A stretch of 64,000 nucleotides of DNA from Deinococcus ficus. Its GTDB lineage: Bacteria > Deinococcota > Deinococci > Deinococcales > Deinococcaceae. Shown here one piece after another: positions 32,935-40,448 of the stretch. Under the pieces are notes generated by a model. It did not search any database, had not been told where the DNA came from, and worked only from the letters and a program-made list of their open reading frames with translations. The stretch's first letter is position 1, and every line of letters begins with the position of its first letter. Location: contig NZ_CP021084.1 in NCBI RefSeq assembly GCF_003444775.1, forward strand, positions 186,001 through 250,000, in the 5' to 3' direction. The translations under genes and the position numbers were made by a program.

Positions 32935-33471
32935 ATGAAGCGCCTCCTGACCCTCACCGCCGCCGCCCCCCTTCTCCTCGCCTCCTGCGGCAAGAGCGCA
33001 GAGTCGGCCATGAAGGGCTTCTGCTCGGACCTCAGCGCCGGCCGGTGGGAGCAGGCCGTCACCCGCCTCGGCGCGGAGGGCGACCTCCAGGACACCCTGA
33101 AAGACCCGCAGGCCAGGCAGCTGATGAACGCCATGCTCGGCACCGCGAAATGCAAGGTCGTCGCGGCCAAGGACCACACCGTCACCCTGGAGATGGACAC
33201 CGTCAACGGGCAGGCCGTGGCGACCACCGTGATGGCCGACGCGATGGGCATGGCCCTCACAGCCGCTGCTGGGGGACTGGACCGCGACCAGGCCCTTCAG
33301 GACGCCCTGGTCGCCAAGCTGATCGCCGGGCTGACGAGCAAGGACGCGCCCCGCAGCGTCAACCGGGTGGACGTGGAACTCCAGCAGGAGGGCGGCGAGT
33401 GGGTGCCGATGGAGTCCAACGACCCGTTCGCGTCCGCCCTGACCGGCGGCATGGACAAGTTCGGCGAGTAA
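32935..33471 (+). CDS. Predicted lipoprotein
   Basis: 178 aa. Signal MKRLLTLTAAAPLLLASC with lipobox LASC (Cys18), then a helical domain (MKGFCSDLSAGRWEQAVTRL) of the kind seen in DUF4878-like lipoproteins, though I do not assign it. Probably anchored on the outer face of the cytoplasmic membrane. Confidence 0.65.
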   Translation: MKRLLTLTAAAPLLLASCGKSAESAMKGFCSDLSAGRWEQAVTRLGAEGDLQDTLKDPQARQLMNAMLGTAKCKVVAAKDHTVTLEMDTVNGQAVATTVMADAMGMALTAAAGGLDRDQALQDALVAKLIAGLTSKDAPRSVNRVDVELQQEGGEWVPMESNDPFASALTGGMDKFGE

Positions 33472-33555
33472 GCACCCACGACACCTTTGCGTGGTTTCCC
33501 AGAGCGATCTGGTGAACTCATCGTTCTGGAGCGCGTTTTCCAAGGAGGGTGGCTG

Positions 33556-34068
33556 ATGCCCCACTGGACCAAAGCTGTCGTGACCAGCAGCCTGATGGCC
33601 GCGCTGGTGTGCACGGCCCTGAGCGCCCGCCCGGCTCTGTCCCTCCGCCCTGGCGCGCGGGTCAGTGCCTTGGCGGGCGTCACGGTCACCGCGCCGCTCC
33701 GCTGGCGACCGGCTGGGGTTCAGCGCGTACAGGTGACCGTACAAAGCGTGCCTGAGGCGGCGTTACCTGTGCCTCTCCCTTCCGGGGTGACCCTGGCCAC
33801 GCCCGTCTACCGGGTGCAGGCCCGACCGGCCGTGCAGACGGCGGACGCGGGCCGCTTCGAGATCCGCCTGCCGGTCACCGGCGGCGCCCTGGTGCCTCTG
33901 CGCCTGAACTCGGACACCGCGGACCGCGCCCCGGGTGCGTCCGTCCCGCTGAAGGCCATGTGGGTGTCGGACTCCCAGGCGCGCGTGCAGGGCGGAGTGG
34001 CCGTGTTCGAGACCACGACGCTCTCTCCAGAGCCGCAGTACTTCGCGGTGGCCCGCATCGCGGACTGA
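33556..34068 (+). CDS. Predicted secreted or membrane-anchored protein
   Basis: 170 aa. AAGGAGG lies 7 nt before the ATG. An N-terminal hydrophobic segment (VVTSSLMAALVCTALSA) is followed by a beta-rich domain (VTVTAPLRWRPAGVQRVQVTV, later FEIRLPVTGGALVPLRLN) resembling an Ig-like or fibronectin-like sandwich. Function unknown. Confidence 0.6.
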   Translation: MPHWTKAVVTSSLMAALVCTALSARPALSLRPGARVSALAGVTVTAPLRWRPAGVQRVQVTVQSVPEAALPVPLPSGVTLATPVYRVQARPAVQTADAGRFEIRLPVTGGALVPLRLNSDTADRAPGASVPLKAMWVSDSQARVQGGVAVFETTTLSPEPQYFAVARIAD

Positions 34069-34092
34069 ACTGGTCACATCCAGCACCGGAAC

Positions 34093-34113
34093 CACCCACC
34101 TGCCCCCCACCAT
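34093..34113 (+). promoter_or_regulatory. Promoter block CACCCAC-N8-CACCAT
   Basis: CACCCAC at 34093-34099, 8 nt, CACCAT at 34108-34113; ATG 34123 lies 9 nt further. Confidence 0.4.
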
Positions 34114-34122
34114 GAACGTGAG

Positions 34123-35406
34123 ATGAAACCGAACGCCAAAACCGCCCTCATCGCCACCGCCGCCCTCCTCCTCGGTGGGGCTGGCCTCGCCGTCGTCGCC
34201 GGCCAGCAGACCCAACGGGACGTGCAGGCCCAGCTCGGCCGCACCCAGAAGGCCCTGAACGACTCCGGCATCGCCAAGATGGAATCCGGTCCCTTCCAGG
34301 GCAACGCCCTGGGCGGCACCCAGGTCACCAAGATCACCCTGATGCCCACCAGCGCCGACCCCCTCGAGGTCACCCTGACCAGCCGCGTGTACAACGGCCC
34401 CTTCCCGCAGGGCAAGGCGTTCGGCGCGGCGACGGTCGTGACGGACGTCAGCTTCCCCCCCGAGATCCAGAAGCCCCTCGACAAGGCGTTCGGCGGCCAG
34501 AAGATCCAGCTGCGCACCCTGGTGAAGTTCGGCGGGAACAGCGTCACCACCTACCACGTGCCCGCCGGGCAGTTCACCGATGACGGCATGAAGGCCAGCT
34601 GGAAGGCCGCGAGCGGGACCGTGAGCACCCTGGGCGAGAAGATCACCGGCAGCGGCCAGTGGCCCGGCCTGACCATGGAAGGCGAGGGGAACCTCGTCAC
34701 CGTCGGCGCGGCCCGCTGGACCATGTCCGGCGACAACGCCAGCGACGGCCTCGGCAACGCCAGGTCCTCGATGACCCTCGGCAACGTCGCCGCGACGATG
34801 GACGGAAAACCCGTCTTCGCCATGGGACCGCTCACCGTGGAGAGCGACGTGAAGAGCGACGCGAAGCTCGTGACCAGCAGCGTGAAGTACCACCTCGCCA
34901 AGGCCACCTTCCAGGACACGACGCTGGACAACGTGCAGCTCAACCTCTCCTTCAAGAACCTGGACCGTAAAGCCCTGACGCAGCTGAGCTCCCTCGACAC
35001 CGACGCGAAGGACTTCGACCCCCAGGCCATGGAACCCATCCTCAAAGCGCTGATGGCGGCGTCCCCCACCCTGTCCCTGGACCGCCTGTCCGTCGGAAGC
35101 GGCAAGGACGAAGTCGTGATCACCGGCGCCGCCGCCCTCAAGGCGAGCCCCGACACGGACTGGAGCATGGCTCTGCTCGCCCCGGCCACCCTGATGTCCG
35201 CCGTGAAGGTCAACGCCCACGCCGAAGGGGAACGCCAGGCCGTCGAGCGTCTGGCAGCCCTCTTCGCTCCGGACGCGGACACCGTCACGACCATGCTCGA
35301 CATGGCCACCGAGCAGGGCATGCTCGTCCAGAAGGGCACGCGCCTGGTCTCGGACGTGCAGTTCGACGACCAGGGCGTGAAGGTCAACGGTCAGACGATG
35401 GAGTGA
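34123..35406 (+). CDS. DUF945 (YdgA-like) family envelope protein
   Basis: 427 aa. N-terminal helix anchor (TALIATAALLLGGAGLAVVAG) followed by a long, mainly beta domain whose order and wording (VTLTSRVYNGPFP, LDRLSV, and repeated KSDAKLVTSSVKYHLAKATF-type strands) match DUF945/YdgA proteins. These are envelope proteins of unclear function. It is closed by a hairpin terminator at 35428. Confidence 0.8.
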   Translation: MKPNAKTALIATAALLLGGAGLAVVAGQQTQRDVQAQLGRTQKALNDSGIAKMESGPFQGNALGGTQVTKITLMPTSADPLEVTLTSRVYNGPFPQGKAFGAATVVTDVSFPPEIQKPLDKAFGGQKIQLRTLVKFGGNSVTTYHVPAGQFTDDGMKASWKAASGTVSTLGEKITGSGQWPGLTMEGEGNLVTVGAARWTMSGDNASDGLGNARSSMTLGNVAATMDGKPVFAMGPLTVESDVKSDAKLVTSSVKYHLAKATFQDTTLDNVQLNLSFKNLDRKALTQLSSLDTDAKDFDPQAMEPILKALMAASPTLSLDRLSVGSGKDEVVITGAAALKASPDTDWSMALLAPATLMSAVKVNAHAEGERQAVERLAALFAPDADTVTTMLDMATEQGMLVQKGTRLVSDVQFDDQGVKVNGQTME

Positions 35407-35427
35407 CTTCCCCCGTACCACCCTGGG

Positions 35428-35455
35428 AAGGGAATCGGCCACGGCCGGTTCCCTT
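35428..35455 (+). terminator. Terminator after the DUF945 gene
   Basis: AAGGGAA-t-CGGCC / GGCCG-g-TTCCCTT stem with an AC loop, followed by CACTCCTTT. Confidence 0.6.
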
Positions 35456-35462
35456 CACTCCT

Positions 35463-35487
35463 TTCACCCCGCCACGCGCGGGGTGAA
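35463..35487 (+). promoter_or_regulatory. Hairpin start element before a small leader ORF
   Basis: Perfect TTCACCCCGC / GCGGGGTGAA stem with a 5-nt loop. GGGTG ends at 35485, exactly 11 nt before a GTG at 35497 that opens a 22-codon ORF. Confidence 0.55.
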
Positions 35488-35496
35488 TGCGTTCGC

Positions 35497-35565
35497 GTGA
35501 ACCCTCTCAATCCCGCGCCACGCCGCGCCGCCACCCACCTCCCTCCTACGCTGGAAGGGTCATGA
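35497..35565 (+). CDS. Possible 22-aa leader peptide
   Basis: GTG-started ORF (VNPLNPAPRRAATHLPPTLEG) that begins 11 nt after the hairpin arm and ends with a TGA overlapping the ATG of the next gene (ATGA at 35562). It repeats the arrangement at 10341-10424. However, a separate CACCCAC/TACGCT promoter block lies inside it, so it may simply be an upstream extension. Confidence 0.3.
   Translation: MNPLNPAPRRAATHLPPTLEGS
35532..35552 (+). promoter_or_regulatory. Promoter block CACCCAC-N8-TACGCT
   Basis: CACCCAC at 35532-35538, 8 nt, TACGCT at 35547-35552; ATG 35562 lies 9 nt further. Confidence 0.5.
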
Positions 35566-35861
35566 GCACCCACACCTTCACGCACGGCGACCTGCGCGTT
35601 CAGACCGGCTGGGACCGGCCCCTGCAGTACTTCTACCTCGTCATCGAACGCCACGATCCCGCGTTGGGCCGCACGCTGGTGTACTGCAACCTCGACGACC
35701 ACCAGTCCGCCACGGGTGGCCTGACCCTCGCGCAGATCGAGGCGCGCCTCGCCGAACGCAACGTGCCCGTCCCGGCCGGCCTGCTCACTGCCTTGCAGGA
35801 GGACCAGTCCGTGAACCGCGGCAACCACCACGTGGACTGGACGGCGGCCGCGCTCGCCTGA
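35562..35861 (+). CDS. Small protein, paralogue of the 31.3 kb gene
   Basis: 99 aa. VQTGWDRPLQYFYLVI and the later VPVPAGLLTALQEDQSVN align with [16 protein letters not shown] and [18 protein letters not shown] of the protein at 31311. The insert between them differs in length. No known family. Confidence 0.6.
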   Translation: MSTHTFTHGDLRVQTGWDRPLQYFYLVIERHDPALGRTLVYCNLDDHQSATGGLTLAQIEARLAERNVPVPAGLLTALQEDQSVNRGNHHVDWTAAALA

Positions 35862-35871
35862 TCGGCGCGTT

Positions 35872-35891
35872 CACCCACCCGCCCGGACACT
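35872..35891 (+). promoter_or_regulatory. Promoter block CACCCAC-N7-GACACT
   Basis: CACCCAC at 35872-35878 (preceded by GTT), then GACACT at 35886-35891, ending 5 nt before ATG 35897. Confidence 0.45.
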
Positions 35892-35896
35892 GACCT

Positions 35897-36811
35897 ATGC
35901 CCTGGCCTCCTGCCCTGACCTGCCCCGCTCCCGTGCATGCCCCCCTGCCCACTCCAGATGTCGAGCTGGTGCAGGCCCTGGCGCGTCACGGCGTGCCGGT
36001 CGTGGCCGGCCGCGCCGCCGCGCTGCGGTCCTGGGGCCTGTCCTGGACGGACCCCGATCCAGTGATGGACCAGGCGCCCACCTGGGAGGACGCTCTCCTC
36101 GCCGCGCACGACCACGCGCAGGACCGCATCCGCACCGCCCGCGTGCGCACGTTCGGCCAATCGGCGCTCGGTCTGGACCTCGGGCACTGGACTACCCAGA
36201 CCGAATCACCTGACACAGCCGTGGCGGCCTGGGCCGCGCACCTGCACGCGCTGGCGGACCGAGCGGCGTTCCTGCGCCGGCACAACGAACCCTGGGGCGG
36301 CGGCTGCAGCCTCTTCGCGGAACCTGTTCAGGAAGCGTCCGTGGATGACGCCCGCGAGGTCCTGCGCCAGATGGGCGTGGCCGACACCGTCAGCGGCCTG
36401 GTGCAGCGCGACGCGACCGTCTGCCTGCTCGCCGACCACGCGGACCTGATGATCTGCGACCTGTACGGCCAGATGGTCCTGCGCGCCGGGGGTGAGACGC
36501 GCGTCCTGCCCGGCCCCGGGTACGCCCTGCTCACCAGCGCCCCGGTGAGCCTGGACACGCTCCTGCACACCCCGGACGCCCAGTGGGACCGGCGCGGTAC
36601 CGAAGCCCGCGCCCGCACCTGGCAGGTCATGCGCGGCCACTGGCCCGAGTGGTCCGTGCCCGGCTGGTGGGTGGCCGCGCCGTGCGCGCACAGCGACGCG
36701 CTGGTCTTCCATGCCGCCGACCCGTACGGCCCGTTCCTGCGCTGCACTGCACCCCCAGGCGGCTGGGCAGCCCTGGAATTGCCGCGTCCCCTTCCCCGGA
36801 GCCCTGAATGA
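35897..36811 (+). CDS. Hypothetical protein, first of three consecutive genes
   Basis: 304 aa. Mixed alpha/beta with many Trp and His residues (WVAAPCAHSDALVFHAADPYG). No family recognised and no membrane segment. The stop overlaps the next start (ATGA at 36808). Confidence 0.6.
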   Translation: MPWPPALTCPAPVHAPLPTPDVELVQALARHGVPVVAGRAAALRSWGLSWTDPDPVMDQAPTWEDALLAAHDHAQDRIRTARVRTFGQSALGLDLGHWTTQTESPDTAVAAWAAHLHALADRAAFLRRHNEPWGGGCSLFAEPVQEASVDDAREVLRQMGVADTVSGLVQRDATVCLLADHADLMICDLYGQMVLRAGGETRVLPGPGYALLTSAPVSLDTLLHTPDAQWDRRGTEARARTWQVMRGHWPEWSVPGWWVAAPCAHSDALVFHAADPYGPFLRCTAPPGGWAALELPRPLPRSPE

Positions 36812-37341
36812 CCCTGACCGCGCACCCTGGCGAGATCACCGCCAACCTCGAACACCCCGAGCAGATCCGCACCGCGATTCACGCGTACCTCAACCACAAC
36901 CCCGCCGTCGCCCACCTGTACCGCACACTGCTGCAGGAAGGCGATCCGAGCCGCACGACGCTGCTGCTGTTCACGATCGCCGTGACGCTCGGGTACCCCA
37001 CCGATCACGTGCTCGAGCAGGTGCTGTCCGACCTTGATGACCACTACCAGCAGTCGGTCGGCAGCCGCCCGGACAACCCCGTGACCGAACTCGTCCTGCA
37101 CGGCGCGACATTGCGCCCCCGCGACCACAAGGTGATCCTCCGCGGCCGCATCGCGCAGGTCACCGAGCACGGCGCGCCCAGCAGCTACCGCGCCGGGCAG
37201 GAGTTCGAGGGGACCATCAGCAGCACCCGCGACGGGCACTACGTGCTGCACACGCCCCTGCGGACGTACCACGTGCACGTCCAGGCCGAACCCGACCCCC
37301 AGGACAAATCCCAGGCCGGAAAGACCAAGCGCCGGACCTGA
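36808..37341 (+). CDS. Hypothetical protein
   Basis: 177 aa. The first half is helical (IRTAIHAYLNHNPAVAHLYR). The second half is beta-rich (DHKVILRGRIAQVTE, RDGHYVLHTPLRTYHVHV) and the tail is lysine-rich. Its start overlaps the previous gene, suggesting translational coupling. Confidence 0.6.
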   Translation: MTLTAHPGEITANLEHPEQIRTAIHAYLNHNPAVAHLYRTLLQEGDPSRTTLLLFTIAVTLGYPTDHVLEQVLSDLDDHYQQSVGSRPDNPVTELVLHGATLRPRDHKVILRGRIAQVTEHGAPSSYRAGQEFEGTISSTRDGHYVLHTPLRTYHVHVQAEPDPQDKSQAGKTKRRT

Positions 37342-37362
37342 AGACCCCCACCCGAGGTTCCC

Positions 37363-37971
37363 ATGACTGACACCCTTGCCAAGACTGCCGCGCCCACCGA
37401 AGACGCCCTGCACCTCGACCACACCCTCAGCCTCCCCAACGTCCTGCACCTCGCGCTGAACCCGGCCGTGCGGGACGTGCTGGCCCTGTACCTGGACGCC
37501 GCGGCGACCCTCGCCCGGGGCGGCGGGGTGTTCCCCGGCACCATCGGCCAGCTGTGCGACACCCACGAGGTGCTCACCGACCACCTGCAGGGCGAGGCGC
37601 AGAACTTCATTTCCCTGCCGTTCGTGCAGTACCGCGCGGACGGGGAGGCCGTGCGCTACCACCTGGACGCGGAGTGCAGCGCCGACGGGCACCGGCAGAG
37701 CAGCGAGCGTCTGCTCCAGCTGCACGCCGCCGGCGGCAGCGGGGAACTCGACCGGGACCTGGGCCTGCTCAGTGACCTGCACGGCCTGCTCGCCGAAGCG
37801 CACGAGCGCCTGGACGCTGAAGAGGCTTCACCTGCGGAAGCGAAGGTCACCCAGGTCCTCGCCCTGCTGGCCGAACCCCGCACGGCGCACTCCCTCGAGG
37901 AGGCCGACGAGACGTACTACCGGCAGAGCATCGCCCACCTGCAGGCGCAACTGGAGGCCGGCCGGTCGTGA
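37363..37971 (+). CDS. Hypothetical helical protein
   Basis: 202 aa, mostly helical, acidic towards the C terminus (DRDLGLLSDLHGLLAEAHERL; DETYYRQSIAHLQAQLEAG), which may form a coiled coil. It follows the previous gene by 21 nt. No family recognised. Confidence 0.6.
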   Translation: MTDTLAKTAAPTEDALHLDHTLSLPNVLHLALNPAVRDVLALYLDAAATLARGGGVFPGTIGQLCDTHEVLTDHLQGEAQNFISLPFVQYRADGEAVRYHLDAECSADGHRQSSERLLQLHAAGGSGELDRDLGLLSDLHGLLAEAHERLDAEEASPAEAKVTQVLALLAEPRTAHSLEEADETYYRQSIAHLQAQLEAGRS

Positions 37972-38065
37972 AGCCTGGCCTGAGAACGCGCCGCTCGGGG
38001 CTGGGCGACTGAGGAGTTGACCTCGTGCGCCTGACCGTTCGGGCTCTGCGGGCATACTTGCGCGC

Positions 38066-38617
38066 ATGACGTCACCTCTGAAGGTCATTCTTGGTGCAGG
38101 GAGTCAGGCCTGGGCGGGTTGGCTGCCCACGCAACGCGAACAACTCGACCTCACCAACCGCGCCAGCTTTGAAGACTATTTCGGTGACCGCCGGGCCGAT
38201 GCGTTCCTGTGCGAGCACGTCTGGGAACACCTGACCCTTGAACAGGGCCGGGCGGCCGCGCTGCTGTGCTTTGACTTCCTCAAGCCGGGTGGATTCCTTC
38301 GCTGCGCGGTTCCCGACGCGAATTTCCCGGACGAGGAGTATCAACGGATCGTGCAGATCGGCGGACCGGGGCCAGCCGACCACCCGGCCGCCGATCATCA
38401 GATCGTGTATGACGCGCCCCTGTTCAAGGACGTCTTTGAGCAGGTCGGCTTCGAAGTGGAGCTGCTGGAATACTGCGATGAGCAGGGGCGTTTCCACTAT
38501 CACGGGTGGGATGTCGCGACCGGGCCGATCTATCGTTCGCTCATGCTCGACCACCGCAACCGCGACGGCAAACTGGGAAATGTTTCGATCATCGTGGACG
38601 CCAGGAAACCTGAATAA
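38066..38617 (+). CDS. Class I SAM methyltransferase-like protein
   Basis: 183 aa. LGAGSQAWAGW near the start is a diverged SAM-binding motif I. EHVWEHLTLEQGRAAALLCF, then LKPGGFLRCAVPD are the typical motifs II-III of type-11 methyltransferases. It is short, and motif I lacks the usual G-x-G spacing, so activity is uncertain. Promoter: CATACT ends 7 nt before the ATG, with CTGACC 16 nt upstream of it, a normal sigma-70-like promoter. Confidence 0.75.
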   Translation: MTSPLKVILGAGSQAWAGWLPTQREQLDLTNRASFEDYFGDRRADAFLCEHVWEHLTLEQGRAAALLCFDFLKPGGFLRCAVPDANFPDEEYQRIVQIGGPGPADHPAADHQIVYDAPLFKDVFEQVGFEVELLEYCDEQGRFHYHGWDVATGPIYRSLMLDHRNRDGKLGNVSIIVDARKPE

Positions 38618-38708
38618 GCGTCAGTCGGCTGCGTGACACCGGCTGTTCAGTGGCACAGGCCCCAGATCTCACGATCGGTCCGGCGGCGCGTCCGTACTCT
38701 GGGGGGAG

Positions 38709-39779
38709 ATGCGCAAGGTCGTGCACGTGGACGCCGACGCCTTCTTCGCGAGTGTGGAGTTGCGGGACAACCCCGCCCTGCGCGGCAAGGCGGTCGCGGT
38801 GGCGTACCACGGGCCGCGCAGTGTCGTCACGACCGCCACCTACGAGGCCCGGCAGTACGGCGTGCGCAGCGCCCTGCCCCTCCGGACCGCCCTGGCCCGC
38901 TGCCCGCACCTGATCGTCATCGAGCCGCGCATGGACGCCTACCGCGAGGCCAGTGAGATCATTCAGGGGGTGTTCCACGAGTTCACGGATCTGGTGGAGC
39001 CGCTCAGCCTCGATGAGGCCTACCTGGACCTCACCACACCCAAGCAGGGGCCGCCCAGCGCGACGCTGATCGCGCAGGAGATCCGCCGGCTGGTCCGGGA
39101 ACGGACCGGGGGCCTGACGGTCTCCGCGGGCGTGTCGTACAACAAGCTCCTCGCCAAACTCGGCAGCGGCATGAACAAGCCCGACGGCCTGACCGTGATC
39201 CTGCCCCACCAGGCCGACGCCCTGCTCGCCCGCCTGCCCGTGGACGCATTCTTCGGCATCGGTCCGGTGACGGCCGCCAAGCTCGAGCGCCTGGGCATCA
39301 GGACCGGGGCGGACCTGCGCGCCCGGCCACTGGCGGAACTCACCGCCGCGTTCGGCAGCCACGGCGCGCACATGCACGCGATCGCCCGCGGGGTCGACGA
39401 CCGGCCGGTGGACCCCAGCGACGACCGGAAGAGCGTCGGCACGGAGGACACGTACGACCAGGACCTGCGGACCCTGCCGGAGATGCTGGCGAAGCTGCCG
39501 GATCTGAGTGAGCGCACGAGTCGCCGGCTTGCCCGGCATGGCCTGGCTGGCCGGGTGGTCGCCGTGAAGGTCAAGTTCGCCAACTTCGAGGTGGTCACCC
39601 GTCAGCTGCGCCTGCCCAGTCCCGTGCACCGCCCGGAGGAGATCGAGCGGGTGGCCCGGCACCTCCTGACCCCGGAACTGGTGGCCGGTCGGCCCGTGCG
39701 GTTGTTGGGCATCAGTGTCAGCGGCCTGCTCGACCCGGAGGGCCGGGACGTCCCGGTGCCCCTGTTCAGCCTCGTGTGA
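38709..39779 (+). CDS. dinB: DNA polymerase IV (Y family)
   Basis: 356 aa translesion polymerase. D8 in HVDADAFFASVE and D102-E103 in SLDEAYLD are the catalytic metal ligands. The helix-hairpin-helix region (FFGIGPVTAAKLERLGI) and little-finger domain follow. The C terminus ends VPLFSLV, a plausible clamp-binding motif, fitting the extra clamp encoded 6 kb upstream. D. radiodurans is generally described as lacking a DinB-type polymerase, so this is an accessory capacity. A TACTCT box and GGGGGGAG precede the start. Confidence 0.93.
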   Translation: MRKVVHVDADAFFASVELRDNPALRGKAVAVAYHGPRSVVTTATYEARQYGVRSALPLRTALARCPHLIVIEPRMDAYREASEIIQGVFHEFTDLVEPLSLDEAYLDLTTPKQGPPSATLIAQEIRRLVRERTGGLTVSAGVSYNKLLAKLGSGMNKPDGLTVILPHQADALLARLPVDAFFGIGPVTAAKLERLGIRTGADLRARPLAELTAAFGSHGAHMHAIARGVDDRPVDPSDDRKSVGTEDTYDQDLRTLPEMLAKLPDLSERTSRRLARHGLAGRVVAVKVKFANFEVVTRQLRLPSPVHRPEEIERVARHLLTPELVAGRPVRLLGISVSGLLDPEGRDVPVPLFSLV

Positions 39780-39874
39780 CGCTCCTGGCGTAGTGGAAGG
39801 CCCGCCACCGTGCAGGAGGGAAGCGTGCTGGAGAATCCGGAGAACCGCGCGCCAGTGCGCGGCCTTTCACCCCG

Positions 39875-39893
39875 CTCACCCGGTATCCCGGGT
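39875..39893 (+). promoter_or_regulatory. Hairpin start element
   Basis: CTCACCCGG-tat-CCCGGGT; the arm ends 13 nt before ATG 39907. A further TTTCACCCC lies just upstream. Confidence 0.45.
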
Positions 39894-39906
39894 CCCAGGT
39901 GCCGCT

Positions 39907-40395
39907 ATGCCCCCCCTGCCCCCCACCCTGCCGGACGATCCGTACCCGCACGCCGCGTACCTCGCGGTGACGGGGGATGGGGAGGTGATCGGCTGGGCGC
40001 GCGGTCACCCGGGCTGTACCCTCGTCCTGCAGTTCTTCGGGAGCGGCGTGCCCGAAGTGTTCACTCTGCGGCCGCACAACGTCCCGGACGGGCGCCGCGC
40101 CCCGGCGCTGGTCAGCCACACCCCCCACGGGCTGCCGCTGCTCGCGCGGCAGAAGTGCGGCGGGCACTACCAGGTGACGTGCTCGCCCGACTGCCCGGCA
40201 CAGGTGAGCCTGCACGCGGTGTACGAGGCGTGGCTCTGGAAGCGGTTGCAGGCGATGGCTCAGCGGTGCGCATCGCCCACCCCGTCCCCGAGCACCTCCA
40301 TCATGTCGTCGCCTCGCCTGGAGACCCGGCATGCACCGATGCCGCTGCTGCCGTTTCCGCTCGCCCCCTTCCGGCCGGACCGGCGATCCCGCTGA
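39907..40395 (+). CDS. Hypothetical protein
   Basis: 162 aa. The first 110 residues look ordered (AAYLAVTGDGEVIGWARGH, later KCGGHYQVTCSPDCPAQVSLHAVYEAWL) with three cysteines that could bind metal. The end is Ser/Pro-rich. No family recognised. Confidence 0.55.
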   Translation: MPPLPPTLPDDPYPHAAYLAVTGDGEVIGWARGHPGCTLVLQFFGSGVPEVFTLRPHNVPDGRRAPALVSHTPHGLPLLARQKCGGHYQVTCSPDCPAQVSLHAVYEAWLWKRLQAMAQRCASPTPSPSTSIMSSPRLETRHAPMPLLPFPLAPFRPDRRSR

Positions 40396-40413
40396 CCGTG
40401 GCGCCGTTAGGGA

Positions 40414-40441
40414 TTCTGCCCAGGGCAGAACGCACTACACT
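40414..40441 (+). promoter_or_regulatory. recQ promoter with 17-bp palindromic operator candidate
   Basis: TTCTGCCCAGGGCAGAA (40414-40430) is a perfect 8-1-8 palindrome. It ends 5 nt before TACACT (40436-40441), which is 7 nt before ATG 40449. The size and TTNTG-N7-CANAA form resemble the radiation/desiccation response motif bound by DdrO (recalled form TTATG-N7-CATAA), but the match is partial. Confidence 0.45.
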
Positions 40442-40448
40442 GAATGAG

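Noticed and set aside
38066..38617. Calling the methyltransferase-like gene a DNA methylase
   Set aside because: No DPPY/NPPY-type motif or target-recognition domain; it resembles small type-11 methyltransferases instead.
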